Below are positions 19,770 to 27,332 of a DNA stretch of 64,000 nucleotides, in pieces (position 1 is the first letter of the stretch; each line of letters starts with the position of its first letter). The stretch is taken from positions 62,001 through 126,000 of the forward strand of contig JAKIVD010000009.1 in the NCBI GenBank assembly GCA_021647205.1, given 5' to 3'. Position numbers and translations under genes: made by a program. Below the pieces are notes generated by a model. The model did no database searches. It was not told where the DNA came from and worked only from the letters and a program-made list of their open reading frames with translations. The stretch comes from Bacteroidales bacterium (GTDB lineage: Bacteria; Bacteroidota; Bacteroidia; Bacteroidales; F082).

Positions 19770-20657
19770 ATGAAAACACGTTTGTTTTTTACAGTAATAC
19801 TGGCAACCTTATTGACTTTAAACGGGCTTGCGCAGGTGGCCATCAATACTGACGGGAGTAATCCGGATGCATCTGCTATGTTGGATGTAAAAAGTACAGA
19901 TAAAGGTTTTTTACTTCCACGCATGACCGAAGCAAATAGAAATACCATCAACGGAGGAAGCCTGGCAACAGGTTTAATGGTGTATCAAACTGATAATGAA
20001 CCCGGCCTATATTACTATGATGGCTCAAAGTGGGTAGCTTTAGCCACCTCTTCATATTCAGGTTCAATCTATCGATGGGCAGTCTTTTCTACCTATAATC
20101 AGTATATTGGATGGTATGCAAATGACAGTTCTACTTTGTTTGGAGGTGTTGCTCCATCTGATTGGTCAGATGGTGGTGCTATCGCAGCAAATATGAGTTC
20201 GGATAAACAAATACTATTGGCATTGTTTTCAAATAAAGGGTATGCCGGTAAAAATGCGATGGTATATGCTGATGAATGGTATTCGTATTCTACAACAAAT
20301 GGCAAATCTGCTGCAGCTTTGTTTCGAATTGAAAATGAAACGAATAATGACATTGACTGGGTTGTTGATTGGTATTGCACTGCTTATGGTAGCTGGGGTG
20401 AAAAAGCCAGTATAACTGTTAACGGAGCTGACACATGGAACAGCTCGTATTTCGGTTATGGAGCCAATCATCATGAGACGATTACTTTATCAATCCCTGC
20501 AAATCGTAAAAGCACTATTATTTTTGTATCAGGTTCAACACCAATTAATAATACGCGTGGGTTATTTCTTGGTTTCGATAATAATTGTTTGGATCTACCT
20601 GTGGGGATTAAGTTTATTGACGATCTTGATACTGCGCCTAATGGCTGGGGTTACTAA
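19770..20657 (+). CDS. Secreted protein with tail-fibre-like N-terminal module
   Basis: A 295-residue exported protein of unknown function. Signal peptide MKTRLFFTVILATLLTLNGLAQ, then the Bacteroidota cell-surface module VAINTDGSNPDASAMLDVKS..KGFLLPRMTEANRN and GLYYYDGSKW (about 22-90), also seen in the protein at 36489-38357. The rest, rich in Tyr, Trp, Ser and Asn, matches no domain I recognise. There is no S74 chaperone or T9SS tail. The gene looks more AT-rich than its neighbours, and it separates SCO from ctaD, which suggests an insertion. A role in the oxidase is not implied. Confidence 0.7.
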   Translation: MKTRLFFTVILATLLTLNGLAQVAINTDGSNPDASAMLDVKSTDKGFLLPRMTEANRNTINGGSLATGLMVYQTDNEPGLYYYDGSKWVALATSSYSGSIYRWAVFSTYNQYIGWYANDSSTLFGGVAPSDWSDGGAIAANMSSDKQILLALFSNKGYAGKNAMVYADEWYSYSTTNGKSAAALFRIENETNNDIDWVVDWYCTAYGSWGEKASITVNGADTWNSSYFGYGANHHETITLSIPANRKSTIIFVSGSTPINNTRGLFLGFDNNCLDLPVGIKFIDDLDTAPNGWGY

Positions 20658-20765
20658 TGTTCGTCACTTTGAATTTGGTGTTTAAAGACGCCCAACGCCT
20701 CACATACTCACCAATGGCTGTAAGAAGAATTATTAAAATTAATAAAGTAACAAAAACACATTAAA

Positions 20766-22379
20766 ATGGCAGAAGTTACTGTTGCTCACCCCAATTTTTT
20801 CCAGGTAAAAAAAGGCCTGTTTTCGTGGATATTTACCCTCGATCACAAACGCATCGGATTGTTATATCTGTATTCGGTAGGTTCTTTTTTTCTTGTCGGA
20901 TTAACCCTCGGACTGCTGATGCGATTCGAACTACTGAATCCCGGTCGCGATCTGGTAGAGCCCCAAACCTACAACCAGATGTTTACCCTGCACGGGGTCA
21001 TCATGATATTTTTATTTATTATCCCCAGTATCCCGGCGGTTTTTGGAAACTTTTTCCTTCCGCTTTTAATTGGAACCGATGATGTGGCCTTTCCACGGCT
21101 CAACCTTTTTTCGTGGTGGCTGTACGTACTCGGCGCCTTGTTTGCCCTGTCGACACTGGTATTTGGTGATGGCCCCGCCGATACGGGCTGGACTTTTTAT
21201 GCACCCTATAGCGTAAACACCACAACCAATGTAACCACTTCGGTACTGGCAGCCTTCATATTGGGTTTTTCATCTATCCTTACCGGGCTGAACTTTATTG
21301 TCACCATCCATCGCCTGCGCACACCCAAAATGGGCTTCAACCAGATGCCCTTGTTTGCCTGGTCGTTGTACGCTACGTCCTGGATTCAATTACTTGCCAC
21401 ACCGGTTATCGGCATTACCCTGCTGATGATTGTGGCCGAACGTGTTTTTGGAGTGGGACTTTTTGACCCTTCTATTGGCGGCGACCCGATTTTGTACCAG
21501 CACATGTTCTGGATTTATTCGCATCCGGCGGTGTACATCATGGCGTTGCCGGCCATGGGCATCGTTTCCGAAATCATACCCACTTTTGCACAGCGCACCA
21601 TATTCGGCTACAAAGCCATTGCGTATTCCAGTATGGCCATTGCTTTTATCGGCTATTTTGTATGGGGACACCACATGTTTACATCGGGAATGAGCGGCCC
21701 GGCAGCCATCATCTTCTCCATCCTGACTTTTATGGTGGCCATTCCGACTGCTATTAAAGTATTTAACTGGGTGGCCACGCTTTACAAAGGGTCCATCAGT
21801 ATTGAAGTACCGTTATTGTTTGCGCTGGCTTTCATTTTTAACTTCCTGATCGGGGGATTGACCGGTCTGGTACTGGGCGCGCTGGCAGCAGATGTCCATG
21901 TTCACGATACCTATTTTGTGGTAGGCCACTTTCACTATGTGATGTTTGGCGGAACCGGCTTTGCTTTTATGGGCGCCATGCATTATTGGTTTCCAAAAAT
22001 ATGGGGCAGGATGTACAACAAATTGTGGGCAAACATTGCTTTTGCCTTCATTTTCATCGGATTTAATGTATTGTATTTCCCGATGTTCATCCTCGGCATC
22101 ATGGGTATGCCCCGGCGTTATTACGATTACTTACCCGAATTTCATCCCTTAAATATGATTTCCACTTATGGTTCGTGGATATTGGCCACAGGTATTATCA
22201 TCATGATTGTCAACCTGATTGTTTCGAGAAAAAACGGACCGAAAGCCGATGCCAATCCCTGGAACGGAATTACGCTGGAATGGCAAACGACTTCGCCACC
22301 ACCACTGCACAACTTTGACAAAATGCCGGAAATTCCGGAAGGCGGGCCGTATAATTATCCGAATGCGATGAATGAGTAA
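20766..22379 (+). CDS. ctaD: Cytochrome c oxidase subunit I (A2-type, caa3)
   Basis: A 537-residue polytopic heme-copper oxidase subunit I that reduces O2 to water and pumps protons. CuB/heme ligands are visible: His253 within YSHPAVY, the HH pair in GHHMFTSG, and GHFHYVMFGG with His388 and His390. Helix VI carries the YS pair (251-252) instead of the Glu of mitochondrial-type enzymes, which defines the A2 subfamily, as in Thermus and Rhodothermus caa3. That agrees with the cytochrome c fused to subunit II downstream. It heads a ctaD-ctaE-ctaF-ctaC-ctaB run. Confidence 0.97.
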   Translation: MAEVTVAHPNFFQVKKGLFSWIFTLDHKRIGLLYLYSVGSFFLVGLTLGLLMRFELLNPGRDLVEPQTYNQMFTLHGVIMIFLFIIPSIPAVFGNFFLPLLIGTDDVAFPRLNLFSWWLYVLGALFALSTLVFGDGPADTGWTFYAPYSVNTTTNVTTSVLAAFILGFSSILTGLNFIVTIHRLRTPKMGFNQMPLFAWSLYATSWIQLLATPVIGITLLMIVAERVFGVGLFDPSIGGDPILYQHMFWIYSHPAVYIMALPAMGIVSEIIPTFAQRTIFGYKAIAYSSMAIAFIGYFVWGHHMFTSGMSGPAAIIFSILTFMVAIPTAIKVFNWVATLYKGSISIEVPLLFALAFIFNFLIGGLTGLVLGALAADVHVHDTYFVVGHFHYVMFGGTGFAFMGAMHYWFPKIWGRMYNKLWANIAFAFIFIGFNVLYFPMFILGIMGMPRRYYDYLPEFHPLNMISTYGSWILATGIIIMIVNLIVSRKNGPKADANPWNGITLEWQTTSPPPLHNFDKMPEIPEGGPYNYPNAMNE

Positions 22380-22434
22380 GAAATGAACAGTATAATTAAA
22401 CGATGAAACCACTCCAAAAACTAAAGAAATGCGC

Positions 22435-22546
22435 CATTGCGAACATCGCGGGAGAGCCAGTGGGCAAGCGTGAAGCAATCTCAATTTCACTCTCCCTGAG
22501 ATTGCTTCGCGCTAACGCACAAGGCCAACGCGCCGTGCTCGCAATG
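22435..22546. repeat. Nested inverted-repeat element in the ctaD-ctaE spacer
   Basis: Outer arms CATTGCGA (22435-22442) and TCGCAATG (22539-22546) enclose inner arms GCGTGAAGCAATCTCA (22468-22483) and TGAGATTGCTTCGCGC (22497-22512), which pair with one wobble. The middle is short and noncoding. The sequence type (attgcgag...gaagcaatctc) is a dispersed noncoding repeat found in many bacterial genomes. Here it splits the oxidase cluster by a 230-nt spacer and could affect the ratio of ctaD to ctaEFC. Confidence 0.75.
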
Positions 22547-22609
22547 ACGTGAACAAGTTTTAAATTGCTCTAACCATCAAACAATAGAACCATTAACAAT
22601 TGATACAAT

Positions 22610-23233
22610 ATGAACCACACCTTTACCTTACCCAATTCGGGCCATAACTTCGATGCCAAGGCTTCCAAGCTGGGCATGTGGCTGTTTCTGTACACCGAAC
22701 TGCTGTTGTTTGGCGGCTTGTTTCTTGTTTATATGGTTTACCGGTATTTGAACCAGGAAGCATTTTTAGAGGCTTCCTACGAACTCAATGTCTGGATGGG
22801 CACTATCAATACGGTTGTGCTGCTTACCAGTAGTATGACGGTGGCCATGTCGATCACCGCACTGCAAAAAGGCGATAAAAAATTATCCCTTATCCTGCTT
22901 TGGGTAACCATTGCCGCAGCCCTGGTTTTTTTAGTCATTAAATACTTTGAATGGAGCGCCAAATTCGAGCATGGTTTATTCCCCGGAATGGAGCACTATG
23001 ATTCTCTTCAACTTGGCGAACGCCTCTATTTCTACCTCTATTTCTTTATGACCGGCCTGCACGCCCTGCACGTAATTGTGGGTGGGGTATTTATCCTGGT
23101 TGTCGTAAAAAAAATCGGGAATGGCAGTGTCAACAAAGAGCGGTATTCCTTATTGGAAAACTCAGGTTTGTACTGGCACTTGGTCGACCTCGTCTGGATT
23201 TACCTTTTCCCCTTGTTTTACCTCATACATTAA
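22610..23233 (+). CDS. ctaE: Cytochrome c oxidase subunit III
   Basis: A 207-residue subunit III with about five transmembrane helices, the short bacterial form. Family hallmarks are KLGMWLFLYTELLLFGGLF near the N-terminus, FFMTGLHALHVIVGG, and the end YWHLVDLVWIYLFPLFYL. It stabilises subunit I and supports proton uptake. It follows ctaD after the repeat-containing spacer and precedes ctaF by 4 nt. A second subunit-III-like gene, common in other Bacteroidota oxidase loci, is absent here. Confidence 0.95.
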   Translation: MNHTFTLPNSGHNFDAKASKLGMWLFLYTELLLFGGLFLVYMVYRYLNQEAFLEASYELNVWMGTINTVVLLTSSMTVAMSITALQKGDKKLSLILLWVTIAAALVFLVIKYFEWSAKFEHGLFPGMEHYDSLQLGERLYFYLYFFMTGLHALHVIVGGVFILVVVKKIGNGSVNKERYSLLENSGLYWHLVDLVWIYLFPLFYLIH

Positions 23234-23237
23234 ACCC

Positions 23238-23534
23238 ATGGAAAATACACATCAAGAAGAACACATCAGCAGCTATGCCGAACATTTTGGCACTTGGGTA
23301 GCATTAATCATGCTTACTTTCATGACCGTTTTTGTTTCGGTTTATGGCAGCGGCCTCCAAACCTTAACCGTAGCAATGGCATTGCTGATTGCATCTGTAA
23401 AAGCCACCGTTGTCGGACTTTATTTTATGCACCTGAAATATGACAAAAAAATGTACCGCCTGATGATGGTAGTCGTCATGGCGCTGTTCACCTTCTTTCT
23501 TTTCATGGTCATACTTGATTATTTAACCAGATAA
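23238..23534 (+). CDS. ctaF: Cytochrome c oxidase subunit IV family protein
   Basis: A 98-residue small membrane subunit with three predicted helices. The VALIMLTFMTVFVSVY segment, then LLIASVKATVVGLYFMHLKYDKK, then a final helix ending DYLTR, is the bacterial subunit IV pattern; the LYFMHLKY motif is characteristic. I take the ATG at 23238, 4 nt after the ctaE stop. A longer in-frame opening upstream overlaps ctaE and is not credible. It is an accessory subunit of the same caa3 oxidase. Confidence 0.92.
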   Translation: MENTHQEEHISSYAEHFGTWVALIMLTFMTVFVSVYGSGLQTLTVAMALLIASVKATVVGLYFMHLKYDKKMYRLMMVVVMALFTFFLFMVILDYLTR

Positions 23535-23543
23535 ACCAACATT

Positions 23544-24443
23544 ATGAATGCTTCCAATTTCGTAGAAGGCGTCGATTTTTCATTGTACCTGATTCTTGCC
23601 ATTTCGGTATTTTTCCTGGTAGGTATTACGGCGGTAATGATTTACTTCCTGTTTAGGTACAGCAAGAAAAATAACCCGGTTGCTACGAACATCACACACA
23701 ATAACACCCTCGAAATTATCTGGACAGTCATCCCGGCAATATTGGTGGTCATCATGTTCTGGTACGGATGGACAGGCTACCGGCCCATGTTGAAAGCCCC
23801 CGATGGCGCTATGGAAATTGATGCCATCGGCCAGATGTGGAAATGGAGTTTCGAATATCCCAATGGGAAAGTTTCCGATACTTTGGTCGTTCCCGTTGAC
23901 GAACCGGTTAAGCTGAACCTTTTTTCGAAAGACGTTCTGCACAGTTTGTATATTCCGGCTTTCCGGATTAAGCAAGATGTGGTTCCGGGCAGTGAAAAAA
24001 TGATGTGGTTTACTGCACAGAAGCTGGGTTCTTACGATATTCTCTGTGCCGAATATTGCGGACAGTTACATTCCTATATGCTCAGCACCATTAAAGTTGT
24101 TGACCGGCCAGCTTACGAAACCTGGCTGGAAACCTCTCCCGATCCGGGCGACGAACACCCCGGCCTGACATTGATGAAAAGAAATGCCTGCCTGTCGTGC
24201 CACACCCGGGACGGGGCTAAACTGGTAGGGCCCAGCCTGAAAGGTTTGTTGGGCAAAAAAGAAACGGTACTTGTTGACGGAAATGAAAAAGAAGTGACCA
24301 TCGACCGGGCCTACCTCATCAATTCAATTAAAAATCCCAATGCCGAGATTGTAAAAGGCTTCCTGCCCAACCTGATGCCGAAACTGCCTCTCACAGATGA
24401 AGAATTGAATCACATTGCCGATTATATCGAAACGATAAAATAA
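23544..24443 (+). CDS. ctaC: Cytochrome c oxidase subunit II with fused cytochrome c domain
   Basis: A 299-residue subunit II. Two N-terminal helices (about 13-37 and 58-76) are followed by the CuA cupredoxin domain with His133, Cys168, Cys172, His176 and Met179 (CAEYCGQLHSYM). A C-terminal cytochrome c domain follows with heme motif CLSCH (216-220) and a likely axial Met278 in LPNLMPKLP. This fusion makes the enzyme caa3 type, with the internal heme c taking electrons from a carrier. No lipobox is seen. It lies last among the structural genes, whereas ctaC is usually first. Confidence 0.96.
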   Translation: MNASNFVEGVDFSLYLILAISVFFLVGITAVMIYFLFRYSKKNNPVATNITHNNTLEIIWTVIPAILVVIMFWYGWTGYRPMLKAPDGAMEIDAIGQMWKWSFEYPNGKVSDTLVVPVDEPVKLNLFSKDVLHSLYIPAFRIKQDVVPGSEKMMWFTAQKLGSYDILCAEYCGQLHSYMLSTIKVVDRPAYETWLETSPDPGDEHPGLTLMKRNACLSCHTRDGAKLVGPSLKGLLGKKETVLVDGNEKEVTIDRAYLINSIKNPNAEIVKGFLPNLMPKLPLTDEELNHIADYIETIK

Positions 24444-24468
24444 AAGACCTTCCAGCGTGCGTAAGCAC

Positions 24469-24536
24469 CTGGAAGAGTCTTGTCTCCTAAGACTCCTGGA
24501 AGAGTCTTGTCTCCTAAGACTCCAGAAAGGGTCTTG
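24469..24536. repeat. Tandem 27-bp hairpin repeat between ctaC and ctaB
   Basis: Two perfect 27-bp copies (24469-24495 and 24496-24522) are followed by a degenerate partial third (24523-24536). Within each copy GAGTCTT and AAGACTC pair across a 7-nt loop. A related GACCTTCCAG segment at 24446-24455 precedes them. The core CCTGGAAGAGTC recurs at 58752-58763, so this belongs to a dispersed family. Confidence 0.8.
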
Positions 24537-24581
24537 TACATAAAAAAGCCACCTTGTTTTTACACACATATAAAATTTGAA

Positions 24582-25451
24582 ATGCGCTTTAATAACAGCT
24601 TGAAAATACTTCTCGAACTCAATAAAGTGCGCATTACTTTTTTGGTAATGCTGACTACTTTGGCAGGATATGTGTTGGCAAAGAACACCATTGATACCGA
24701 AGTCATTCTGCCCTTACTGGGCATTTTTATACTTGCCTGCGGTGGTGCAGCCCTCAACCATTTTCAGGACAGGGACAAAGACGGATTGATGGAACGCACA
24801 AAAAACCGTCCCATCCCTTCCGGAAAAATTACCGGCAATTGGGTGTTGTTTATTGCCGTTATTGAAATTATAACCGGTACTGCGCTCATTTATCTCGGAA
24901 GCAATTTCCTGGCAGCTCAACTGGGGTTGCTGGCCTTGCTTTGGTACAATGGTTTTTACACCCCCTTAAAAAGGAAAACGGCTTTTGCTGTAATTCCCGG
25001 AAGTGTGATTGGAGCTATTCCTCCCCTGGTGGGATGGGTGGCCGGTGGGGGAAGCCTTGCCGATCCGCACGCCCTCATCCTGGCTTTTTTCTTCTTTATC
25101 TGGCAGGTACCCCATTTCTGGCTGCTGATGCTGAAATATGGTCGTGAATACGAAGCGGCGGGTTACCCCTCCATTACTGCCATGATTGGCGAACGCCAAA
25201 TTAAAGTAGCTACTTTTATGTGGACGGCTGCCACAGCCATTTCAGCTTTGATGGTTGCTGTTTCGGGATTGGTTTCCCTTTTATTTTTTAAGGTCTGCAT
25301 CCTGATTGCCGCCATTTGGCTCATTGTAGTATTTTCCAGATTACTCTGGGACAACAAAACAGATTTCAAACCCTTTCACTATTTCATGCGCATCAATTAT
25401 TTTGTTTTGGTGATGATAATAGTTTTAAGTATCGAGCCATTGTTGAGGTAG
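24582..25451 (+). CDS. ctaB: Protoheme IX farnesyltransferase (heme O synthase)
   Basis: A 289-residue UbiA-type prenyltransferase that adds farnesyl to heme b to form heme o, the first step to heme a for the oxidase. The polyprenyl-diphosphate binding motif NHFQDRDKDGLMERTKNRP (about 61-79) is intact, and a second aspartate-poor loop motif (KYGREYEAAGYPS) follows. There are about nine predicted helices. I use ATG 24582, after the hairpin repeats; in-frame codons further upstream run through the repeat and are unlikely. No ctaA (heme a synthase) lies in the window. Confidence 0.95.
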   Translation: MRFNNSLKILLELNKVRITFLVMLTTLAGYVLAKNTIDTEVILPLLGIFILACGGAALNHFQDRDKDGLMERTKNRPIPSGKITGNWVLFIAVIEIITGTALIYLGSNFLAAQLGLLALLWYNGFYTPLKRKTAFAVIPGSVIGAIPPLVGWVAGGGSLADPHALILAFFFFIWQVPHFWLLMLKYGREYEAAGYPSITAMIGERQIKVATFMWTAATAISALMVAVSGLVSLLFFKVCILIAAIWLIVVFSRLLWDNKTDFKPFHYFMRINYFVLVMIIVLSIEPLLR

Positions 25452-25567
25452 GGGTTTTCAATTTACGTCATCGCGACCAAAGTGGGAGGGTCTGTATGGT
25501 GGAGCTAATTATTTATCCATGCATCCGCAGCATCAATTTTAACTATGTTTGAAAAAAATTTAAAAAC

Positions 25568-26449
25568 ATGACCTACCAACAACCTATGTTCAAAAATGAG
25601 GAACTGAAAGACAAAGTAATTGTTGTAACCGGAGGCGGTTCCGGACTCGGCGAAGCCATGACGCGTTACTTTCTGCAACTGGGTGCCAAAGTCGTGATTA
25701 CTTCACGCAAGCTGGAAAAATTGACCGCTACTGCCGAAAAACTCCAAAAGGAAACCGGAGGAGAAGTGTTGACCGTTGCCTGCGATGTGCGCGAATACAA
25801 GGCTGTCGAAAATATGCTGGCCGAAACCCTCAAACGTTTTGGCAAAGTGGATGTATTGGTAAACAATGCCGCCGGTAATTTCATCAGTCCCACCGAACGC
25901 CTCTCGGCACGTGCCTTCGACATCATTATCGACATCGTCCTGAAAGGCAGCAAAAACTGCACCCTCGCCTTCGGCAAACACTGGATTAAAGAAAAACAAG
26001 CCGTCTCAACCGTGCTGAATATCGTCACCACTTACGCCTGGACGGGCAGTGCTTACGTCGTGCCCTCGGCCACAGCCAAAGCCGGCGTGCTGGCCATGAC
26101 CCGCTCGCTGGCAGTTGAATGGGCCAAATACGGCATCCGGATGAATGCCATTGCCCCGGGACCTTTCCCGACAAAAGGGGCATGGGACCGATTACTACCC
26201 GGCGAGCTGAAAGAAAAATTTGACATCAAAAAGAAAGTGCCCCTGAAACGTGTGGGCGAACACCAGGAACTGGCCAACCTCGCTGCTTACCTCGTGTCCG
26301 ATTATTCGGCTTATGTGAATGGCGAAGTCATTACCATTGATGGGGGCGAGTGGTTGCAAGGGGCCGGCGAGTTCAATATGCTGGAAGCCGTTCCGCAGGA
26401 GCTGTGGGACATGCTGGAGATGATGATCCGGGCGAAGAAGAAGGAATAA
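25568..26449 (+). CDS. 2,4-dienoyl-CoA reductase-like SDR oxidoreductase
   Basis: A 293-residue short-chain dehydrogenase with the Rossmann motif TGGGSGLGEA (about 21-30) and NNAAGNF. The usual YxxxK is replaced by SATAK. The flanking segment TTYAWTGSAYVVPSATAKAGV followed by MTRSLAVEWAKYGIRMNAIAPGP closely resembles mammalian mitochondrial 2,4-dienoyl-CoA reductase, in which the catalytic Tyr sits earlier and the Lys is in an SxxxK motif. The Tyr of TTYAWTG is the matching candidate. It probably reduces dienoyl-CoA intermediates with NADPH in unsaturated fatty acid oxidation. No other beta-oxidation gene is adjacent. Confidence 0.85.
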   Translation: MTYQQPMFKNEELKDKVIVVTGGGSGLGEAMTRYFLQLGAKVVITSRKLEKLTATAEKLQKETGGEVLTVACDVREYKAVENMLAETLKRFGKVDVLVNNAAGNFISPTERLSARAFDIIIDIVLKGSKNCTLAFGKHWIKEKQAVSTVLNIVTTYAWTGSAYVVPSATAKAGVLAMTRSLAVEWAKYGIRMNAIAPGPFPTKGAWDRLLPGELKEKFDIKKKVPLKRVGEHQELANLAAYLVSDYSAYVNGEVITIDGGEWLQGAGEFNMLEAVPQELWDMLEMMIRAKKKE

Positions 26450-26486
26450 TGAAATCACAAAAAAACAAATCGTAAAAACGAAACCC

Positions 26487-26828
26487 ATGAACAAATCCTC
26501 ATTAACAGAAAACCTGCAATACGGTGAACAAAAACCAGACATCAAACTCTTGTTTGAAAGCAATTCCACCAAAGAAATCCGCATCGTCTTCCGTAAAGGA
26601 CAACTGATGAAAGAACACAAAACCGGTTTCCCGATTACCGTCGAAATTTTTGAAGGTGCTATTGATTTCGGCGTGGCCGGGAACATCTCCCATTTAGTAA
26701 AAGGCGATGTCGTTGCCCTGCCTGCCGGCGTACCCCACGACCTGCATGCAATGGCCGACAGCATCGTCCGTTTGTCGCTTTCAAAAAGTGATACCGTGCA
26801 AAGGGTGAAGAGCGTGCTGGAGAAATAG
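26487..26828 (+). CDS. Small cupin-domain protein
   Basis: A 113-residue single cupin. Strands with GQLMKEHKTGFPITVEIFEGAIDF and GDVVALPAGVPHDLHA match the two cupin motifs; His (KEHK) and His (PHDLH) are possible metal ligands. The function of such small cupins cannot be read from sequence. Candidates include metabolite binding or a small dioxygenase/isomerase. It lies 37 nt after the SDR gene and is perhaps in the same transcript. A palindromic repeat follows immediately. Confidence 0.75.
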   Translation: MNKSSLTENLQYGEQKPDIKLLFESNSTKEIRIVFRKGQLMKEHKTGFPITVEIFEGAIDFGVAGNISHLVKGDVVALPAGVPHDLHAMADSIVRLSLSKSDTVQRVKSVLEK

Positions 26829-26832
26829 CACT

Positions 26833-26865
26833 TACCTTTTTCAAAGTTTAAAACTTTGGAAAAGG
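26833..26865. repeat. Near-perfect 33-bp palindrome
   Basis: ACCTTTTTCAAAGTTT (26833-26848) and AAACTTTGGAAAAGGT (26850-26865) form a 16-bp stem with one wobble and almost no loop. It starts 4 nt after the cupin stop. It may act as a transcription end, but the form is that of a dispersed intergenic palindrome. Confidence 0.7.
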
Positions 26866-26893
26866 TTTATTTCTAAAACTTAAGTAATCTGCA

Positions 26894-27166
26894 ATGGAAT
26901 ACAAACTCATTGAAAATACTGACGGCAACCGATTCGAGATGCACATTGACGGATTTGTGCCCTACATCGAATACACCCTCAAAGCCGACAAAATCTACCT
27001 GAACCATACCATCGTTCCAAAAGAATTGGGGGGCAGGGGAATAGGTTCGGCATTGGTGAAACAAACGCTGGAAATCCTCCAAAATCGTAAAATGAAGGTG
27101 GTGCCCGTTTGTTCTTTTGTGGAGGCATACATCAACAAGCATCCGGAATGGAAGGTAGTGTTGTAA
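26894..27166 (+). CDS. Small GNAT-family N-acetyltransferase (YjdJ-like)
   Basis: A 90-residue minimal GNAT domain. The acetyl-CoA loop is seen as IVPKELGGRGIGSALVKQTLEI (about 42-63), and the C-terminal VVPVCSFVEAYINKHPEW is typical of the short family that includes E. coli YjdJ. The substrate is unknown. It starts 65 nt after the cupin gene, separated by a palindrome, and is followed by another inverted repeat. Confidence 0.85.
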   Translation: MEYKLIENTDGNRFEMHIDGFVPYIEYTLKADKIYLNHTIVPKELGGRGIGSALVKQTLEILQNRKMKVVPVCSFVEAYINKHPEWKVVL

Positions 27167-27201
27167 ATAATTTACCATCTGTGGATGCGGATTCAAAGGA
27201 A

Positions 27202-27239
27202 CCGACCCACCGGGTTAATAAAAAGAACCGTCGGGTCGG
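27202..27239. repeat. Interrupted inverted repeat after the GNAT gene
   Basis: CCGACCC (27202-27208) pairs with GGGTCGG (27233-27239), and inside it GGTT (27213-27216) pairs with AACC (27226-27229). No T run follows. It looks like another intergenic palindrome rather than a clear terminator. Confidence 0.5.
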
Positions 27240-27332
27240 GCTAAACGGCTCGCACTAAATATTCAAACCTCTACGAAATATTTGTTTGTCAGGGGATAAA
27301 CTAAGGTTGGTCGAATTTTGAAGAAATGAAAT

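Noticed and set aside
24469-24536. Short CRISPR-like array
   Set aside because: The two units are directly adjacent with no spacers, and they are self-complementary; no cas gene is present.
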